Assembly (NCBI RefSeq): GCF_004307425.1
Contig: NZ_SEWZ01000004.1
Location: 404,755 to 468,754 of the forward strand
Length of the DNA: 64,000 nucleotides
Direction: 5' to 3'
Origin: Aquirufa antheringensis
Lineage (GTDB): Bacteria > Bacteroidota > Bacteroidia > Cytophagales > Spirosomataceae
This document shows, in pieces, positions 1-9,609 of the stretch. The translations under genes and the position numbers were made by a program. Below the pieces are notes generated by a model, which was given only the letters and a program-made list of their open reading frames with translations, did no database searches and was not told the DNA's origin. Within the stretch, counting starts at the first letter, position 1, and every line of letters begins with the position of its first letter.

Positions 1-319
1 TGATCTATATGTAAACTTTGTGGATGCTGCCTTAGGCACGTCAGTAGAGGTGCCTACTATCGGTGGAAAAGCAAAGATTACCTTGGATGCCGGAACGCAG
101 AGTGGAAAAATCTTACGCTTAAAAGGCAAAGGAATAAAAGAACTAAACGGTTACTCGATTGGAGATCAATTAGTACACGTAAATATCTGGACACCTAAAC
201 AGGTTAGTAAAGAAGAAACGGAATTATTAGAAAAACTCCGTGCCTCCCCTAACTTCGCTCCTCAACCAGGGAAAGCGGAGAAAGGATTCTTTCATAAGGT
301 GAGGGATATGTTTTCGTAG
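1..319 (+). CDS. dnaJ: Chaperone DnaJ, C-terminal fragment (5' end outside window)
   Basis: The reading frame is open from base 2, so the gene starts left of the window and only about 105 C-terminal codons are seen. The visible part matches the second substrate-binding beta domain of DnaJ: DLYVNFVDAALGTSVEVP, then a glycine-rich RLKGKGI turn, the GDQLVHVNIWTP strand, and an E-x2-LL helix followed by the KGFFHKVRDMF tail usual in Bacteroidota DnaJ. DnaJ is the cytosolic Hsp40 that feeds unfolded clients to DnaK and stimulates its ATPase. The J domain and zinc centre are not visible, so a CbpA-type paralogue cannot be fully excluded. The stop codon (317-319) abuts a short stable hairpin and a heptamer-repeat terminator element. 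Confidence 0.88.
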   Translation, partial: DLYVNFVDAALGTSVEVPTIGGKAKITLDAGTQSGKILRLKGKGIKELNGYSIGDQLVHVNIWTPKQVSKEETELLEKLRASPNFAPQPGKAEKGFFHKVRDMFS

Positions 320-442
320 AAAAGCGAAGCTTTTCAAAGAGCAAAGTCCAAAGTTCAAAGAGCAAACATTAGTAAATCATAAAAAAAGCGGCAAATGCCG
401 CTTTTTTTATTCCAAATTTGAGCATTGAACTTTGCTCTTTGG
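319..442. repeat. Composite heptamer-repeat / terminator element, copy 1 (CAAAGNN type)
   Basis: Three parts are seen between convergent dnaJ and the DUF2723 gene. (1) A mini-hairpin at 319-335, GAAAAGC-GAA-GCTTTTC, overlaps the last base of the dnaJ stop. (2) The left arm at about 335-366 consists of tandem 7-mers of the form CAAAGNN, and an inverted, shorter arm lies at about 422-442. (3) An intrinsic terminator lies between them at 381-408. The arms can pair over about 17 bp with a mismatch. It is the same architecture as at 28186-28324 and 52681-52848. Confidence 0.8.
381..408. terminator. Bidirectional intrinsic terminator
   Basis: A perfect 13-bp stem, A7-GCGGCA / TGCCGC-T7 with an AA centre, gives a U-tract on both strands. 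It therefore serves both dnaJ (+) and the DUF2723 gene (-). Confidence 0.85.
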
Positions 443-450
443 TATTTGAT

Positions 451-3429
451 TTACTGAAGCCTACCCATCTGCTTCGTAAACTTCGCCTCCAATGCCTGGT
501 ATTTCGCAGGATTCACCTTCGAAGCCTTTAAAGCTGATACGACTAAGTTCATTTCGTAGATGGCTATTTGAACATCTCGTTCGTGGTACGCATAGCGACC
601 ATCTAAGTAGTAATCTAATAATTGATCATCGCGATCTACCATGCGTTTTGCAATTCTAAGCGCAGAGGTAGCATCACCCACAGCAATATACAATTCCACC
701 ATCGAAGCAGAGAATTGATCGTAAGGAATCACTTTATCAGGCATTTTTTGGTCCAAATAATCCAAGACCTTTTTCGCCTGAGCTAAACTTCCTTCGCGGA
801 CTAATTGGTCAGCTAAGCGGTACACGCTTAAACGAGCCGTCACAGATGGGATTCCTAAATAGAAATCACCATGGTAATAGATCTTATCATTATCCAGACC
901 TTTCCAATACATCTTTTTCAAGATGTTATCAGACATGATTTGGGTATTTACGTAGCCATCATTCGCGCCAGGAATCTTGAATGGCATTAAACGATACGCA
1001 TAGCCTTCTAATTGCATCGACTCCTTTAATCCTAAATATTGGTCATTAGGTAAAGTAGATGCAAAATAGATCGGACGTTTCCAGCCTGAGACTGCGTTGT
1101 TTGAGATGATCTCTAATTGAATCAATTCCCCTTTGTAGATATTGTGCGAAGGTAATTTCCAACCTAGCGCTGGTGACATGTAGGGAACGAATTGCTTAGG
1201 GAACCAATTCGTTTTAGCCACCGCAGCGATATCTACTGGAATGACCACCGAATCCGTAGGTAAGGTATTGATCGTTTCGCCTAATTGCGTTTGCTCTTGA
1301 ATCGATGGACTGTCTTTATGCAATAAGTCCAAATAGTCCGGCAAAGACATCGCAGTCAAACCTTCTTTGGGATTAAATAAAATCTGGTCATTTACCCCTT
1401 CCATTAGTTGATCCTTCGTTAATTGGATAGGTAATGGCTGAGATTCATAGGTCTTGCGCTTCATTTGATCGATGTACCAGTCCGTCCCTAAAAGAGACAA
1501 GTTACAAACCCGAACGTCTGTTCTGAATCCTTCTACTTCTTGTACATACCAAAGCGGGAATGTATCATTATCCCCACCCGTAAATAGAATCGCGTTAGGT
1601 GCGCAAGAATTCAATAGGTTTTTTGCAAAATCAATTTGGTGCACACGACCGCTTCTATCGTGGTCATCCCAGTTTTGTTGGGCCAAAATCGCCGGAGCCG
1701 TTAACCCTAATAAAGCAACAATCGCCCATTTGGCCTTATCTGCTTTCACAAACTTCTGAATAAACTCTAGTATCTGCATCACCGCAAATCCTGCCCAAAT
1801 CGACATGAAGTAGAAAGAACCCACGAAGATATAATCACGCTCACGCGGCTCTGTAGGTGGCGAATTCAGGTAAACGGTTAAGGCAACTCCGGTTAATACG
1901 AACATTAATATCGTCACCAATAGGTCCTTATCGTTCTTGCGCAACATGTAGAAAAACCCTAGTAATACGAAGATGATTGGTAAGAAGAAGTAATTATTAC
2001 GCGCCTTATTGTTGCGTAAGATATCCGGTAATTTCGACGTATCCTCAAAGGTATTGATGGCCCAAGCATCTTGGAAATCACTTTCGCGCCCCACGAAGTT
2101 CCACAGTAAATAGCGCATGTACATATGCCCTAATTGATGCGTAAATAGGAATTCTAGGTTCTTGCCAAAACTAGGCTTCTCTCCTGCTGGGATCCCAAGC
2201 ATCTCTTGGTACAGCTTCACGTGATTCGCCTGATTAGAATAAACGCGAGGTAATAACATCATTTGGGTCTTATCGTATTCATACACCGGTTTCTTTGTGT
2301 ATTCTACGTATTTCCCCTCCTTCATTTTGTAGATAGGTGTTTCCGCTCCTTCTTTGTATCCAGTTACCTCTGCCGTGTAAACAGGGCCGTAAATCAACGA
2401 ACGCTCGCCATATTGCTCGCGTTTTAGGTACTTTAAGAAGTTTAAGATATTACTCGGATCATTCTCATTAATAGGCGTATTATAACCTGAACGCACTAAT
2501 GCTACCGTATAGGTAGAATAACCAATCAATAAGAAAACGAATGAGAATAGGGCTACGTTGAGTACTTCCTTTCCTTTGGCATACGAATAACGTATCCCAA
2601 AAACCACCGCTGCAATCAATAATATCAAGAAAACAATCGCTCCTGAACCATACGAGAATCCCAATGTATTCACGAAAGTCAACTCAAATTGGAAGGCCAA
2701 ACTAGGTAAACCCGGAATGATTCCAGCATTAATGATACCTAAAATGAAGAGCGCAACTAAAATCGAAATCACCCCACCCGTTAACGTAGGTTTCTCGTAG
2801 CGTTTGAAATAATACAATAATCCCAAAGCCGGAAGCGTCACTAAGTTCAACAAGTGGACCCCAATCGACAATCCCACTAAATAGGCAATGAACAAAATCC
2901 AACGATTTGATTCTGCCCGATCCTCCACTAACTCCCACTTGAACGCTGCCCAAACCACAATCGCCGTAAAGAAAGACGACATCGCATATACCTCTGCTTC
3001 GACTGCTGAGAACCAAAACGTATCAGAGAACGTGTAAATCAAAGATCCTACCACACCGGAAGCCAATAAACCAAAACGCTCATTCGCATTCAAGTCTTCA
3101 AACGACTTCTTGATCATCTTGCGACCGATCATCACAATCGTCCAATGCAAGAATAAAATAGTCAGCGCACTACTCAACACCGATAACATATTGACCCAAT
3201 AAGCCACTTTCGTTACATCACCCAGCGCAAGTAAAGAGAACATTCGTCCTAATAATAAGAACAAAGGAGCCCCGGGAGGGTGAGGTACTTGTAATTTATA
3301 AGCACAGGCAATGAACTCTCCACAGTCCCAAAAAGAGGCCGTAGGCTCCACTGTCATCGTATAGGTAATGAGCGCAATCAGGAAAACTCCCCAACCCGTC
3401 CAATTATTCAACTTTTTAAAACTCCACAT
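451..3429 (-). CDS. DUF2723 membrane protein (predicted GT-C / protein O-mannosyltransferase-like)
   Basis: The 992-residue protein has an N-terminal half of about a dozen hydrophobic segments and a large soluble C-terminal half ending in helical, TPR-like sequence. The start carries the family hallmark WDCGEFIA (Asp35, Glu38) right after the first membrane segment, the position of the catalytic acidic pair in GT-C glycosyltransferases. A second hallmark, PPGAPLF, follows at about residues 51-57. DUF2723 proteins are inner-membrane proteins abundant in Bacteroidota and thought to transfer sugars from lipid carriers. O-mannosylation is inference from fold similarity. It lies 8 bp downstream of pheS and is probably the last gene of the OMP-pheS-DUF2723 operon. 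Confidence 0.85.
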   Translation of the reverse strand: MWSFKKLNNWTGWGVFLIALITYTMTVEPTASFWDCGEFIACAYKLQVPHPPGAPLFLLLGRMFSLLALGDVTKVAYWVNMLSVLSSALTILFLHWTIVMIGRKMIKKSFEDLNANERFGLLASGVVGSLIYTFSDTFWFSAVEAEVYAMSSFFTAIVVWAAFKWELVEDRAESNRWILFIAYLVGLSIGVHLLNLVTLPALGLLYYFKRYEKPTLTGGVISILVALFILGIINAGIIPGLPSLAFQFELTFVNTLGFSYGSGAIVFLILLIAAVVFGIRYSYAKGKEVLNVALFSFVFLLIGYSTYTVALVRSGYNTPINENDPSNILNFLKYLKREQYGERSLIYGPVYTAEVTGYKEGAETPIYKMKEGKYVEYTKKPVYEYDKTQMMLLPRVYSNQANHVKLYQEMLGIPAGEKPSFGKNLEFLFTHQLGHMYMRYLLWNFVGRESDFQDAWAINTFEDTSKLPDILRNNKARNNYFFLPIIFVLLGFFYMLRKNDKDLLVTILMFVLTGVALTVYLNSPPTEPRERDYIFVGSFYFMSIWAGFAVMQILEFIQKFVKADKAKWAIVALLGLTAPAILAQQNWDDHDRSGRVHQIDFAKNLLNSCAPNAILFTGGDNDTFPLWYVQEVEGFRTDVRVCNLSLLGTDWYIDQMKRKTYESQPLPIQLTKDQLMEGVNDQILFNPKEGLTAMSLPDYLDLLHKDSPSIQEQTQLGETINTLPTDSVVIPVDIAAVAKTNWFPKQFVPYMSPALGWKLPSHNIYKGELIQLEIISNNAVSGWKRPIYFASTLPNDQYLGLKESMQLEGYAYRLMPFKIPGANDGYVNTQIMSDNILKKMYWKGLDNDKIYYHGDFYLGIPSVTARLSVYRLADQLVREGSLAQAKKVLDYLDQKMPDKVIPYDQFSASMVELYIAVGDATSALRIAKRMVDRDDQLLDYYLDGRYAYHERDVQIAIYEMNLVVSALKASKVNPAKYQALEAKFTKQMGRLQ

Positions 3430-3437
3430 AGGTCAGA

Positions 3438-4463
3438 TTAATTAAACTGTTTTAAGAATCGCACGTCATTCTCCGTGAATAGACGTAAGTCTTTGATCTG
3501 GTATTTTAACATCGTAATACGCTCGATACCCATTCCAAAAGCAAAGCCATTATATTTCTTCGAGTCAATTCCCACATTTTCTAATACATTCGGATCCACC
3601 ATTCCAGCACCGGCAATCTCTACCCAACCAGCTCCTTTGCACACATTGCAACCATCGCCTTTGCACAATAGACACGTGATGTCCATTTCAGCGCTAGGCT
3701 CTGTGAAAGGGAAATAAGACGGACGGAAACGCACTTTTGTGTCTTTCCCAAACATCTCTTTGGCAAAATGATATAAGGTATCCTTCAGATCTTTAAAACT
3801 TACTTGCTCGTCCACATAGAGCCCTTCCACTTGGTGGAAAAGGCAATGGGCGCGCGCTGAGATAGCCTCATTTCGATAGACACGACCCGGCATCACCGAG
3901 CGAATCGGTGGCTTTTGGTGTTGCATTAAACGAATCTGCACGTTAGAGGTGTGCGTACGCAATAAAACGTCATCTTGTATCTCTCCTGCCCCTTTTTCAA
4001 TAAAGAAGGTATCTTGCATCTCTCTTGCCGGGTGATTCGCTGGGAAGTTTAAGGCTGTAAAATTATAGAAATCCGTTTCGATCTCCGGTCCATCAGAAAC
4101 CGAGAAACCCATCCGGTTAAATATCTCCAAAATACGCGCTCTCACCTTCGTCAACGGATGAAGGCTTCCTTGCGAAATCGGGTTATAGACGGTTAAATCA
4201 GAGGGAACCTCAAAGTCAGCTGTATTACCTGCAAAAGCTTCTTGAGCCTCTTCGAACTTTGTCTCCGCGGAATTTTTCAACCCATTCAAGGCTTGACCTA
4301 CCTCCCGGCGATTCTCTGCTGGCACATTTTTCAACTCATCAAAAAGAGATGCTAAGCGGCTCTTTCGTCCGACAAATTGATTACGAAAAGAGTCTAATTC
4401 GCCTTCATTCGAAATAACAAAAGCGTCAATTTCGGCCTGAAGAGCCTTTATTTGTTCATTCAT
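3438..4463 (-). CDS. pheS: Phenylalanine--tRNA ligase alpha subunit
   Basis: PheS (341 aa, the usual length) is the catalytic subunit of the cytosolic alpha2-beta2 PheRS. Seen: an N-terminal coiled-coil arm (residues 1-90), the class II core with the TSNVQIR and FRPSYFPFTEPSAE motifs, and motif 3 GFAFGMGIERI near the C terminus. A Cys cluster (Cys264, 267, 272, 275; CLLCKGDGCNVC) sits between motif 2 and motif 3, a CxxC-x4-CxxC arrangement that could bind zinc. pheT is not adjacent. The gene lies in a minus-strand operon, 8 bp after the upstream beta-barrel gene and 8 bp before the DUF2723 gene. Confidence 0.97.
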   Translation of the reverse strand: MNEQIKALQAEIDAFVISNEGELDSFRNQFVGRKSRLASLFDELKNVPAENRREVGQALNGLKNSAETKFEEAQEAFAGNTADFEVPSDLTVYNPISQGSLHPLTKVRARILEIFNRMGFSVSDGPEIETDFYNFTALNFPANHPAREMQDTFFIEKGAGEIQDDVLLRTHTSNVQIRLMQHQKPPIRSVMPGRVYRNEAISARAHCLFHQVEGLYVDEQVSFKDLKDTLYHFAKEMFGKDTKVRFRPSYFPFTEPSAEMDITCLLCKGDGCNVCKGAGWVEIAGAGMVDPNVLENVGIDSKKYNGFAFGMGIERITMLKYQIKDLRLFTENDVRFLKQFN

Positions 4464-4471
4464 TTGTGTAA

Positions 4472-5110
4472 TTATAAAATGCGGAAACCAATAGTCGCCT
4501 GGTAATAACTCGGTTTTTGAGAATAGTTAAATCCGTTAGGAACGGCTATCGTATTATTCAATTCTGACATCGCTCCTTCGTAACGTAAGTCTAGAGATAA
4601 ATTCAAAATATCAAAACCTACGCCTGCTTGATATGAAAAGCTAGAGCGATTGATAATCTCTTGAGTAGTCCCAGAGAAATAGGATTTAACTGCCGCGTCA
4701 GGATTGGTGGAAGCAGAAATGGCGTATGTTGCCACCGGTCCGGCCATCACACGTAAGGGTCCTAATTTGACTCCTAGAAGCAATGGTACGTCCAATGATT
4801 TTTGAGAAAATCCTACTACACCCTGATTCGTTGTTAGGGAATTGAGGACATCTACATTCACTTCTTTAGCTGCAAAATACACTTCCGGTTGAAAGAAAAC
4901 AGTACGGCCAATGCGCGCAAATGCACCTAATTGATAACCCGTCTTATTTTCTAAATTAGCGCTTAGGCTAGCCACTTTGACGGAGGAAAGATTTACCCCT
5001 CCCTTTATTCCAATTCGGAAATAATCCGCACGAGAGTGCTTTTGAGCTGTGGCTACAGATAGGATACCCACTAAAAGGGTCATCGTCATCAATGATTTTA
5101 GAGCTTTCAT
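4472..5110 (-). CDS. Outer-membrane beta-barrel protein (PorT / OMP_b-brl_2 family)
   Basis: The 212-residue protein has a signal peptide (MKALKSLMTMTLLVG..., cleavage after about residue 22, ATAQ). It then shows the alternating strands of a small 8-stranded barrel: FRIGIKGGVNLSS, YQLGAFARIG, FQPEVYFAAK, VPLLLGVKLGPLRVMAGP, SFSYQAGVGFDILNLSLDLRYEGAM and a terminal YQATIGFRIL ending in the hydrophobic pattern of a barrel strand. This matches the Bacteroidota PorT-like family (PF13568). The substrate or role is unknown. It is the first gene of the minus-strand operon with pheS, so it likely supplies their promoter (an AT-rich region with TAATTTTA upstream). Confidence 0.85.
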   Translation of the reverse strand: MKALKSLMTMTLLVGILSVATAQKHSRADYFRIGIKGGVNLSSVKVASLSANLENKTGYQLGAFARIGRTVFFQPEVYFAAKEVNVDVLNSLTTNQGVVGFSQKSLDVPLLLGVKLGPLRVMAGPVATYAISASTNPDAAVKSYFSGTTQEIINRSSFSYQAGVGFDILNLSLDLRYEGAMSELNNTIAVPNGFNYSQKPSYYQATIGFRIL

Positions 5111-5183
5111 GGCTGTTGTGTTTTATTAACTTGTAAAATTATCCTTTTTCATCCGAAAAAAAAGAAAAAACGAAATCAAAGCG

Positions 5184-5191
5184 TAAATTTG
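5184..5191 (+). promoter_or_regulatory. Bacteroidota -7 promoter box upstream of radA
   Basis: TAAATTTG fits the TAnnTTTG -7 consensus of the Bacteroidota primary sigma factor and lies 22 bp before the radA ATG. No convincing -33 TTTG is seen at the expected distance, so this is a partial match. Confidence 0.45.
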
Positions 5192-5213
5192 AGCATAAAT
5201 ATTCCTCCCCCAA

Positions 5214-6593
5214 ATGGCCAAAGCTAAAACGTCTTTTTTCTGTCAATCGTGTGGTCACTCCGCGCCGAAGTGGTTAGGTAAGTGTCCCTCTTGTGGAGAA
5301 TGGAATACGTTTGTGGAAGAATTAGTGGAAGCAACGAATCATCCGGCAGAAGTTTGGAAGACCAAAGGAAGTCCGAAATCAGCCGCGAAGCCTAAGTTAT
5401 TGAACGAAGTCAGCTTCGAAAACTTACCTAAATTGACTTGCTCTGACCCCGAATTCAATCGGGTTTTAGGGGGCGGCATCGTTCCTGGCTCCTTAGTGTT
5501 AATCGGTGGAGAACCGGGCATCGGTAAATCAACCCTTTTATTGCAAGTAGCCCTTTCCTTAACCCAAACGCGTGTTTTATACGTCACAGGGGAAGAATCG
5601 GAACAACAAATTAAACTAAGAGCGGATCGCTTAGCGGCGAAATCTGAGTCATTATACATACTTACAGAGACCAATACACAATCGATCTTTAGGCACCTAG
5701 TTGACCTTGAGCCTGAATTAATCATTGTTGATTCGATACAAACTTTGTTTTCAGACCAAATAGAGTCAGGTCCTGGCTCTGTTTCTCAAATACGAGAATG
5801 TGCTTTGGAATTAATGCGTTTTGCGAAAGAAAGTGGGACGCCCATTTTCTTAGTAGGCCATATTACCAAAGAAGGTTCCATCGCCGGCCCTAAAGCCCTA
5901 GAACATCTAGTAGATACCGTCTTACAATTCGAAGGAGATCGCCATATGATCTACCGCATCTTACGCACGACGAAAAATCGTTTTGGTTCTACTTCCGAAT
6001 TAGGTATCTACGAAATGCTCGGAAGCGGATTACGACCTGTCACTAACCCATCTGAAATCCTCTTGTCTCAGCGCGACGAACCTTCGTCAGGAATCGCCAT
6101 TGGTACCCTAATGGAGGGAAATCGTCCACTTTTAGTGGAAATTCAATCTTTAGTAAGTTCCTCCTCTTATGGTAATGCCCAAAGAACAGCCAACGGTTAT
6201 GATGGCAAGCGTTTAAGCATGTTGATCGCCGTTTTAGAGAAAAGAGGCGGCTATAAATTAGCGACCCAAGATGTTTTCTTGAATATCACGGGCGGTATTC
6301 GGGTAGATGACCCAGCGTTGGATCTAGCCACTTGCCTGTCCTTAGTTTCTTCTTATGAAGACAAAATCATCGACTCTTCCATCTGTTTTGCGGCAGAGGT
6401 GGGATTAGGAGGAGAATTACGTTCCGTTACTCGAATAGATCAGCGAATCGCTGAGGCAGAGAAATTAGGCTTTAAGGAAATCTGGATTAGCAAGTACAAC
6501 TTAAAAGGCTTGAATTATAAGCCGAATAAAATCAAGGTACAATCAGCTGCCACTTTATTAGATGTTATCCTGCACATTTGGCGTCAAAAATAG
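5214..6593 (+). CDS. radA: DNA repair protein RadA
   Basis: RadA (459 aa) is a RecA-related ATPase that promotes branch migration during homologous recombination. Seen: an N-terminal zinc finger (Cys10, Cys13, Cys24, Cys27), a Walker A loop GGEPGIGKST at residues 98-107, a Walker B strand ELIIVDSIQT, the RadA-specific KNRFG motif at about 253-257, and a C-terminal Lon-like domain (GIRVDDPALDLA). The length is normal. Its 3' end overlaps truA on the other strand by 29 bp, so the two transcripts are antisense at their ends and no separate terminator is present. Confidence 0.97.
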   Translation: MAKAKTSFFCQSCGHSAPKWLGKCPSCGEWNTFVEELVEATNHPAEVWKTKGSPKSAAKPKLLNEVSFENLPKLTCSDPEFNRVLGGGIVPGSLVLIGGEPGIGKSTLLLQVALSLTQTRVLYVTGEESEQQIKLRADRLAAKSESLYILTETNTQSIFRHLVDLEPELIIVDSIQTLFSDQIESGPGSVSQIRECALELMRFAKESGTPIFLVGHITKEGSIAGPKALEHLVDTVLQFEGDRHMIYRILRTTKNRFGSTSELGIYEMLGSGLRPVTNPSEILLSQRDEPSSGIAIGTLMEGNRPLLVEIQSLVSSSSYGNAQRTANGYDGKRLSMLIAVLEKRGGYKLATQDVFLNITGGIRVDDPALDLATCLSLVSSYEDKIIDSSICFAAEVGLGGELRSVTRIDQRIAEAEKLGFKEIWISKYNLKGLNYKPNKIKVQSAATLLDVILHIWRQK

Positions 6594-7329
6594 TCGCTGG
6601 ATATTCCACTTCTAAGAGATGTAATCCGTGAGCTGGAACGGCACGACCGGCTTTGCAGCGGTCTTTAGAATCTAAAATTTCTTGCAATTGCGTTTTATTC
6701 AAGCGCCCCTGCCCTACCTCAAGCAGCGTACCTACCACCGCTCTTACCATTCCACGCAAGAATCGATTGCCTTGAATCGTAAATACCAGTTCTTCTCCTC
6801 TCCAAGCCCAAGAAGCCTGCATAATAGTACATTCAAAGGTTGCTACTTCTGTTTTAACTTTGGAAAAACATTGGTAATCTGTGTGCTGAAAAAACAGAGA
6901 AGCTGCCTCATTCATCGCGTCTACATCTAATTCAACGCCGAAACGATAGGCATATTTCGCATTAAAAGGACTCTTCGCGGGACTAATACGGTATTCATAG
7001 GTCCTCGAAAGGGCTGCAAAACGCGCATGAAAATCATCCGCTACCTGGTAAATTCCCTGAACCGCTAAAGAGTCAGGCAACATTCGGTTTAACCGAAATA
7101 CCCAGTTTTCTTTCACTGTTTTCCCAGAAGGCAAATCGAAGTGAGCAAACTGCTGATGAGCATGCACGCCCGTATCTGTACGAGAACTTCCTACAATTTC
7201 AAGCGGTGAACCGAGTAATAAACTTAATTTGTCTTGCAAAACCGACTGAACCGTCGTTGCGTTAGGCTGAATTTGGTAGCCATGAAAAGAGCCGCCATCG
7301 TACGAAAAAGCGAGTAGATAGCGGCTCAT
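6565..7329 (-). CDS. truA: tRNA pseudouridine(38-40) synthase
   Basis: TruA (254 aa) converts U38-40 of the tRNA anticodon stem to pseudouridine. Seen: N-terminal AFSYDGGSFHGYQ, the catalytic Asp52 within SSRTDTGVHAHQ, and FLRGMVRAVVGTLLEVGQG in the C-terminal half, all diagnostic of the family. It follows purL by 4 bp on the minus strand, so it is probably co-transcribed with purL. Its 3' end runs 29 bp into the end of radA. Confidence 0.97.
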   Translation of the reverse strand: MSRYLLAFSYDGGSFHGYQIQPNATTVQSVLQDKLSLLLGSPLEIVGSSRTDTGVHAHQQFAHFDLPSGKTVKENWVFRLNRMLPDSLAVQGIYQVADDFHARFAALSRTYEYRISPAKSPFNAKYAYRFGVELDVDAMNEAASLFFQHTDYQCFSKVKTEVATFECTIMQASWAWRGEELVFTIQGNRFLRGMVRAVVGTLLEVGQGRLNKTQLQEILDSKDRCKAGRAVPAHGLHLLEVEYPATIFDAKCAG

Positions 7330-7333
7330 TTAC

Positions 7334-9565
7334 TTATTTCATTAGAGCAGTTTCTAGTGCTGTATCAAAGGATTGATACGCTGCAGCGACTGTTGATAAT
7401 TTTGCACCATCAGCTACCATATCTGTTCCTTGAACAGTTCCTAAAGCTGAGAATTGAACTCCTTGAGCTTGTAAAGCCGCTTCAAAAGCCGCTTTCTTAG
7501 AAGCATCCACTGAAACCACCACACGTGATTGCGCTTCTCCAAACCAGAATGCATCTTGGCGAATCGCCGCATCTGAAGTCACATTAAATCCTAAACCACG
7601 AGGGAAAGAAGATTCCGCTAATGTCACTAACAAGCCACCATCAGACACATCGTGAGCTGATTCAATTAATTTATTGGTGATTAAAGCTGAAATCGCCTTT
7701 TGTACCTTTTGTTCAGTTGCTAAATCAAAATGCGGTGCTGGAGTTGCTTTGATACCCTTGTAAGAATACACATATTCAGATGACGCTATATCATTCACAG
7801 ATTCACCTACTAAATAGATCGCATCACCTTCTTTTTTGAAGTCTAACGTCATCTTATTCGCTGGATCCTCTAATATACCCAACATACCAATGGTAGGCGT
7901 AGGGAATACAGGACCTTCGTCAGAAGATTGATTGTAGAAGGAAACGTTACCACCTGTAACCGGTGTTTCGAACGCCTCACACGATTTTTTCATCCCTTTG
8001 ATCGCACCCACAAATTGCCAGTATACTTCTGGAACGTATGGATTACCAAAGTTCAAGCAGTTCGTAATCGCCACCGGCACACCACCTGAACAGACGATGT
8101 TACGAGCCGCTTCCGCTACTGCCATCGCACATCCCTCTTCTGGATCGGCGTTCACATAACGTGAATTACAATCTACCGTAATTACAATCGATTTTTGAGA
8201 ACCATGTACTTTCACCACCGCTGCGTCCGAAGGTGCATTGGTATTACGATTCGCACGGCCAATCGATGAATCGTATTGTTGAGCCACCCACTTCTTAGAA
8301 GCGATATTCGGGTGATTCATCATGTAGTTCAATGCTTTAGGCAATTCTTCCTTAGGTAAATCAACTACAGAATCTATCTTAAATTTCTTGAATTCTTGGA
8401 AGTATGCAGGCTCTTTGTACTCACGGTGGTAAACTGGAGCACCTCCACCTAATACTAAATCATCTGCAGGAACATCCGCCACCAAAACGCCATCTTGATA
8501 GAATTCAAGACGTTTTGTATCCGTCACGGTACCAATTTGCTCACAATTTAGATCCCACTTGTCAAAAATACGTTTCGCTTCGTGCTCACGACCCTTTTCT
8601 ACTACGATTAACATACGCTCCTGAGACTCGGATAACAAGATCTCGAATGGCTGCATGTTAGGTTGACGTGTAGGAACTTTGGAAAGGTCAATAATCATTC
8701 CATGTTCTCCTTTCGCAGACATTTCAGAAGTCGAGCAAATAATACCCGCCGCACCCATATCTTGAATACCAATCACGCAACCTGCTTCGATGATTTCCAA
8801 AGAAGCTTCTAACAATAATTTCTCCTGGAATGGATCCCCTACTTGAACCGCAGGTAATTTCTCCGACGACTTCGCCGTAATATCTTCGGAGGCAAAACTA
8901 GCCCCACCGATTCCATCTTTACCTGTCGCAGAACCCACGATAAACACTGGGTTACCCACACCATAGGAAATAGCAGACGCCTGCGTACCTACTTTTAATA
9001 TACCCGCTGAAAACGCATTTACGAGCGGATTCACATTATAACAATCATCAAATTGAACCTCACCACCCACGGTAGGAATTCCAAAGGCATTACCGTAATC
9101 ACCAATCCCCTTCACCACACCTTTCACTAACCACTTCGTTTTCGCTAAATCTATATTACCAAAACGTAAAGAATTCAATTGCGCAATCGGACGCGCACCC
9201 ATCGTGAAAATATCACGGTTGATACCACCCACCCCTGTCGCCGCCCCTTGGTAAGGCTCTAATGCAGACGGGTGATTGTGTGATTCAATCTTAAAAGCGC
9301 AACCTAAACCATCTCCTAAATCAACCAAACCGGCATTTTCCTCTCCCGCTTTCGCTAGCATACGTGGTGAGTCTTTAGGCAAAGTCTTCAACCAAACGAT
9401 TGAATTCTTATAGCTACAGTGCTCAGACCACATGACAGAGAAAATCGATAATTCGGTAAAATTAGGCTTGCGACCTAAAATCTCCTGAATGCGATCATAC
9501 TCTTCGGGCAATAATCCTAATTTTTTGGCTGTTTCGACGGTGGGAAGGGTTCCGATTGATTCCAC
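7334..9565 (-). CDS. purL: Phosphoribosylformylglycinamidine synthase subunit PurL (short form)
   Basis: The 743-residue protein is the small-type PurL, which works with separate PurQ and PurS to make FGAM in de novo purine synthesis. Seen: SVMWSEHCSYKNS near the N terminus, ESHNHPSALEPYQGAATGVGG, IQDMGAAG, and the second ATP-binding half with HDVSDGGL. Neither purQ nor purS is nearby. The best start is GTG (9565), because the frame has no upstream ATG and VESIGTLPTVETAKKLG aligns with the family N terminus. It heads the purL-truA pair. Confidence 0.96.
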   Translation of the reverse strand: MESIGTLPTVETAKKLGLLPEEYDRIQEILGRKPNFTELSIFSVMWSEHCSYKNSIVWLKTLPKDSPRMLAKAGEENAGLVDLGDGLGCAFKIESHNHPSALEPYQGAATGVGGINRDIFTMGARPIAQLNSLRFGNIDLAKTKWLVKGVVKGIGDYGNAFGIPTVGGEVQFDDCYNVNPLVNAFSAGILKVGTQASAISYGVGNPVFIVGSATGKDGIGGASFASEDITAKSSEKLPAVQVGDPFQEKLLLEASLEIIEAGCVIGIQDMGAAGIICSTSEMSAKGEHGMIIDLSKVPTRQPNMQPFEILLSESQERMLIVVEKGREHEAKRIFDKWDLNCEQIGTVTDTKRLEFYQDGVLVADVPADDLVLGGGAPVYHREYKEPAYFQEFKKFKIDSVVDLPKEELPKALNYMMNHPNIASKKWVAQQYDSSIGRANRNTNAPSDAAVVKVHGSQKSIVITVDCNSRYVNADPEEGCAMAVAEAARNIVCSGGVPVAITNCLNFGNPYVPEVYWQFVGAIKGMKKSCEAFETPVTGGNVSFYNQSSDEGPVFPTPTIGMLGILEDPANKMTLDFKKEGDAIYLVGESVNDIASSEYVYSYKGIKATPAPHFDLATEQKVQKAISALITNKLIESAHDVSDGGLLVTLAESSFPRGLGFNVTSDAAIRQDAFWFGEAQSRVVVSVDASKKAAFEAALQAQGVQFSALGTVQGTDMVADGAKLSTVAAAYQSFDTALETALMK

Positions 9566-9609
9566 TTAATTGAGTTTAAAATTGAAATGCAAAGATAGGA
9601 AATCTTGCT

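Noticed and set aside
5339..5725. 128-codon minus-strand frame inside radA
   Set aside because: Antisense to the conserved Walker region of radA; no family resemblance.
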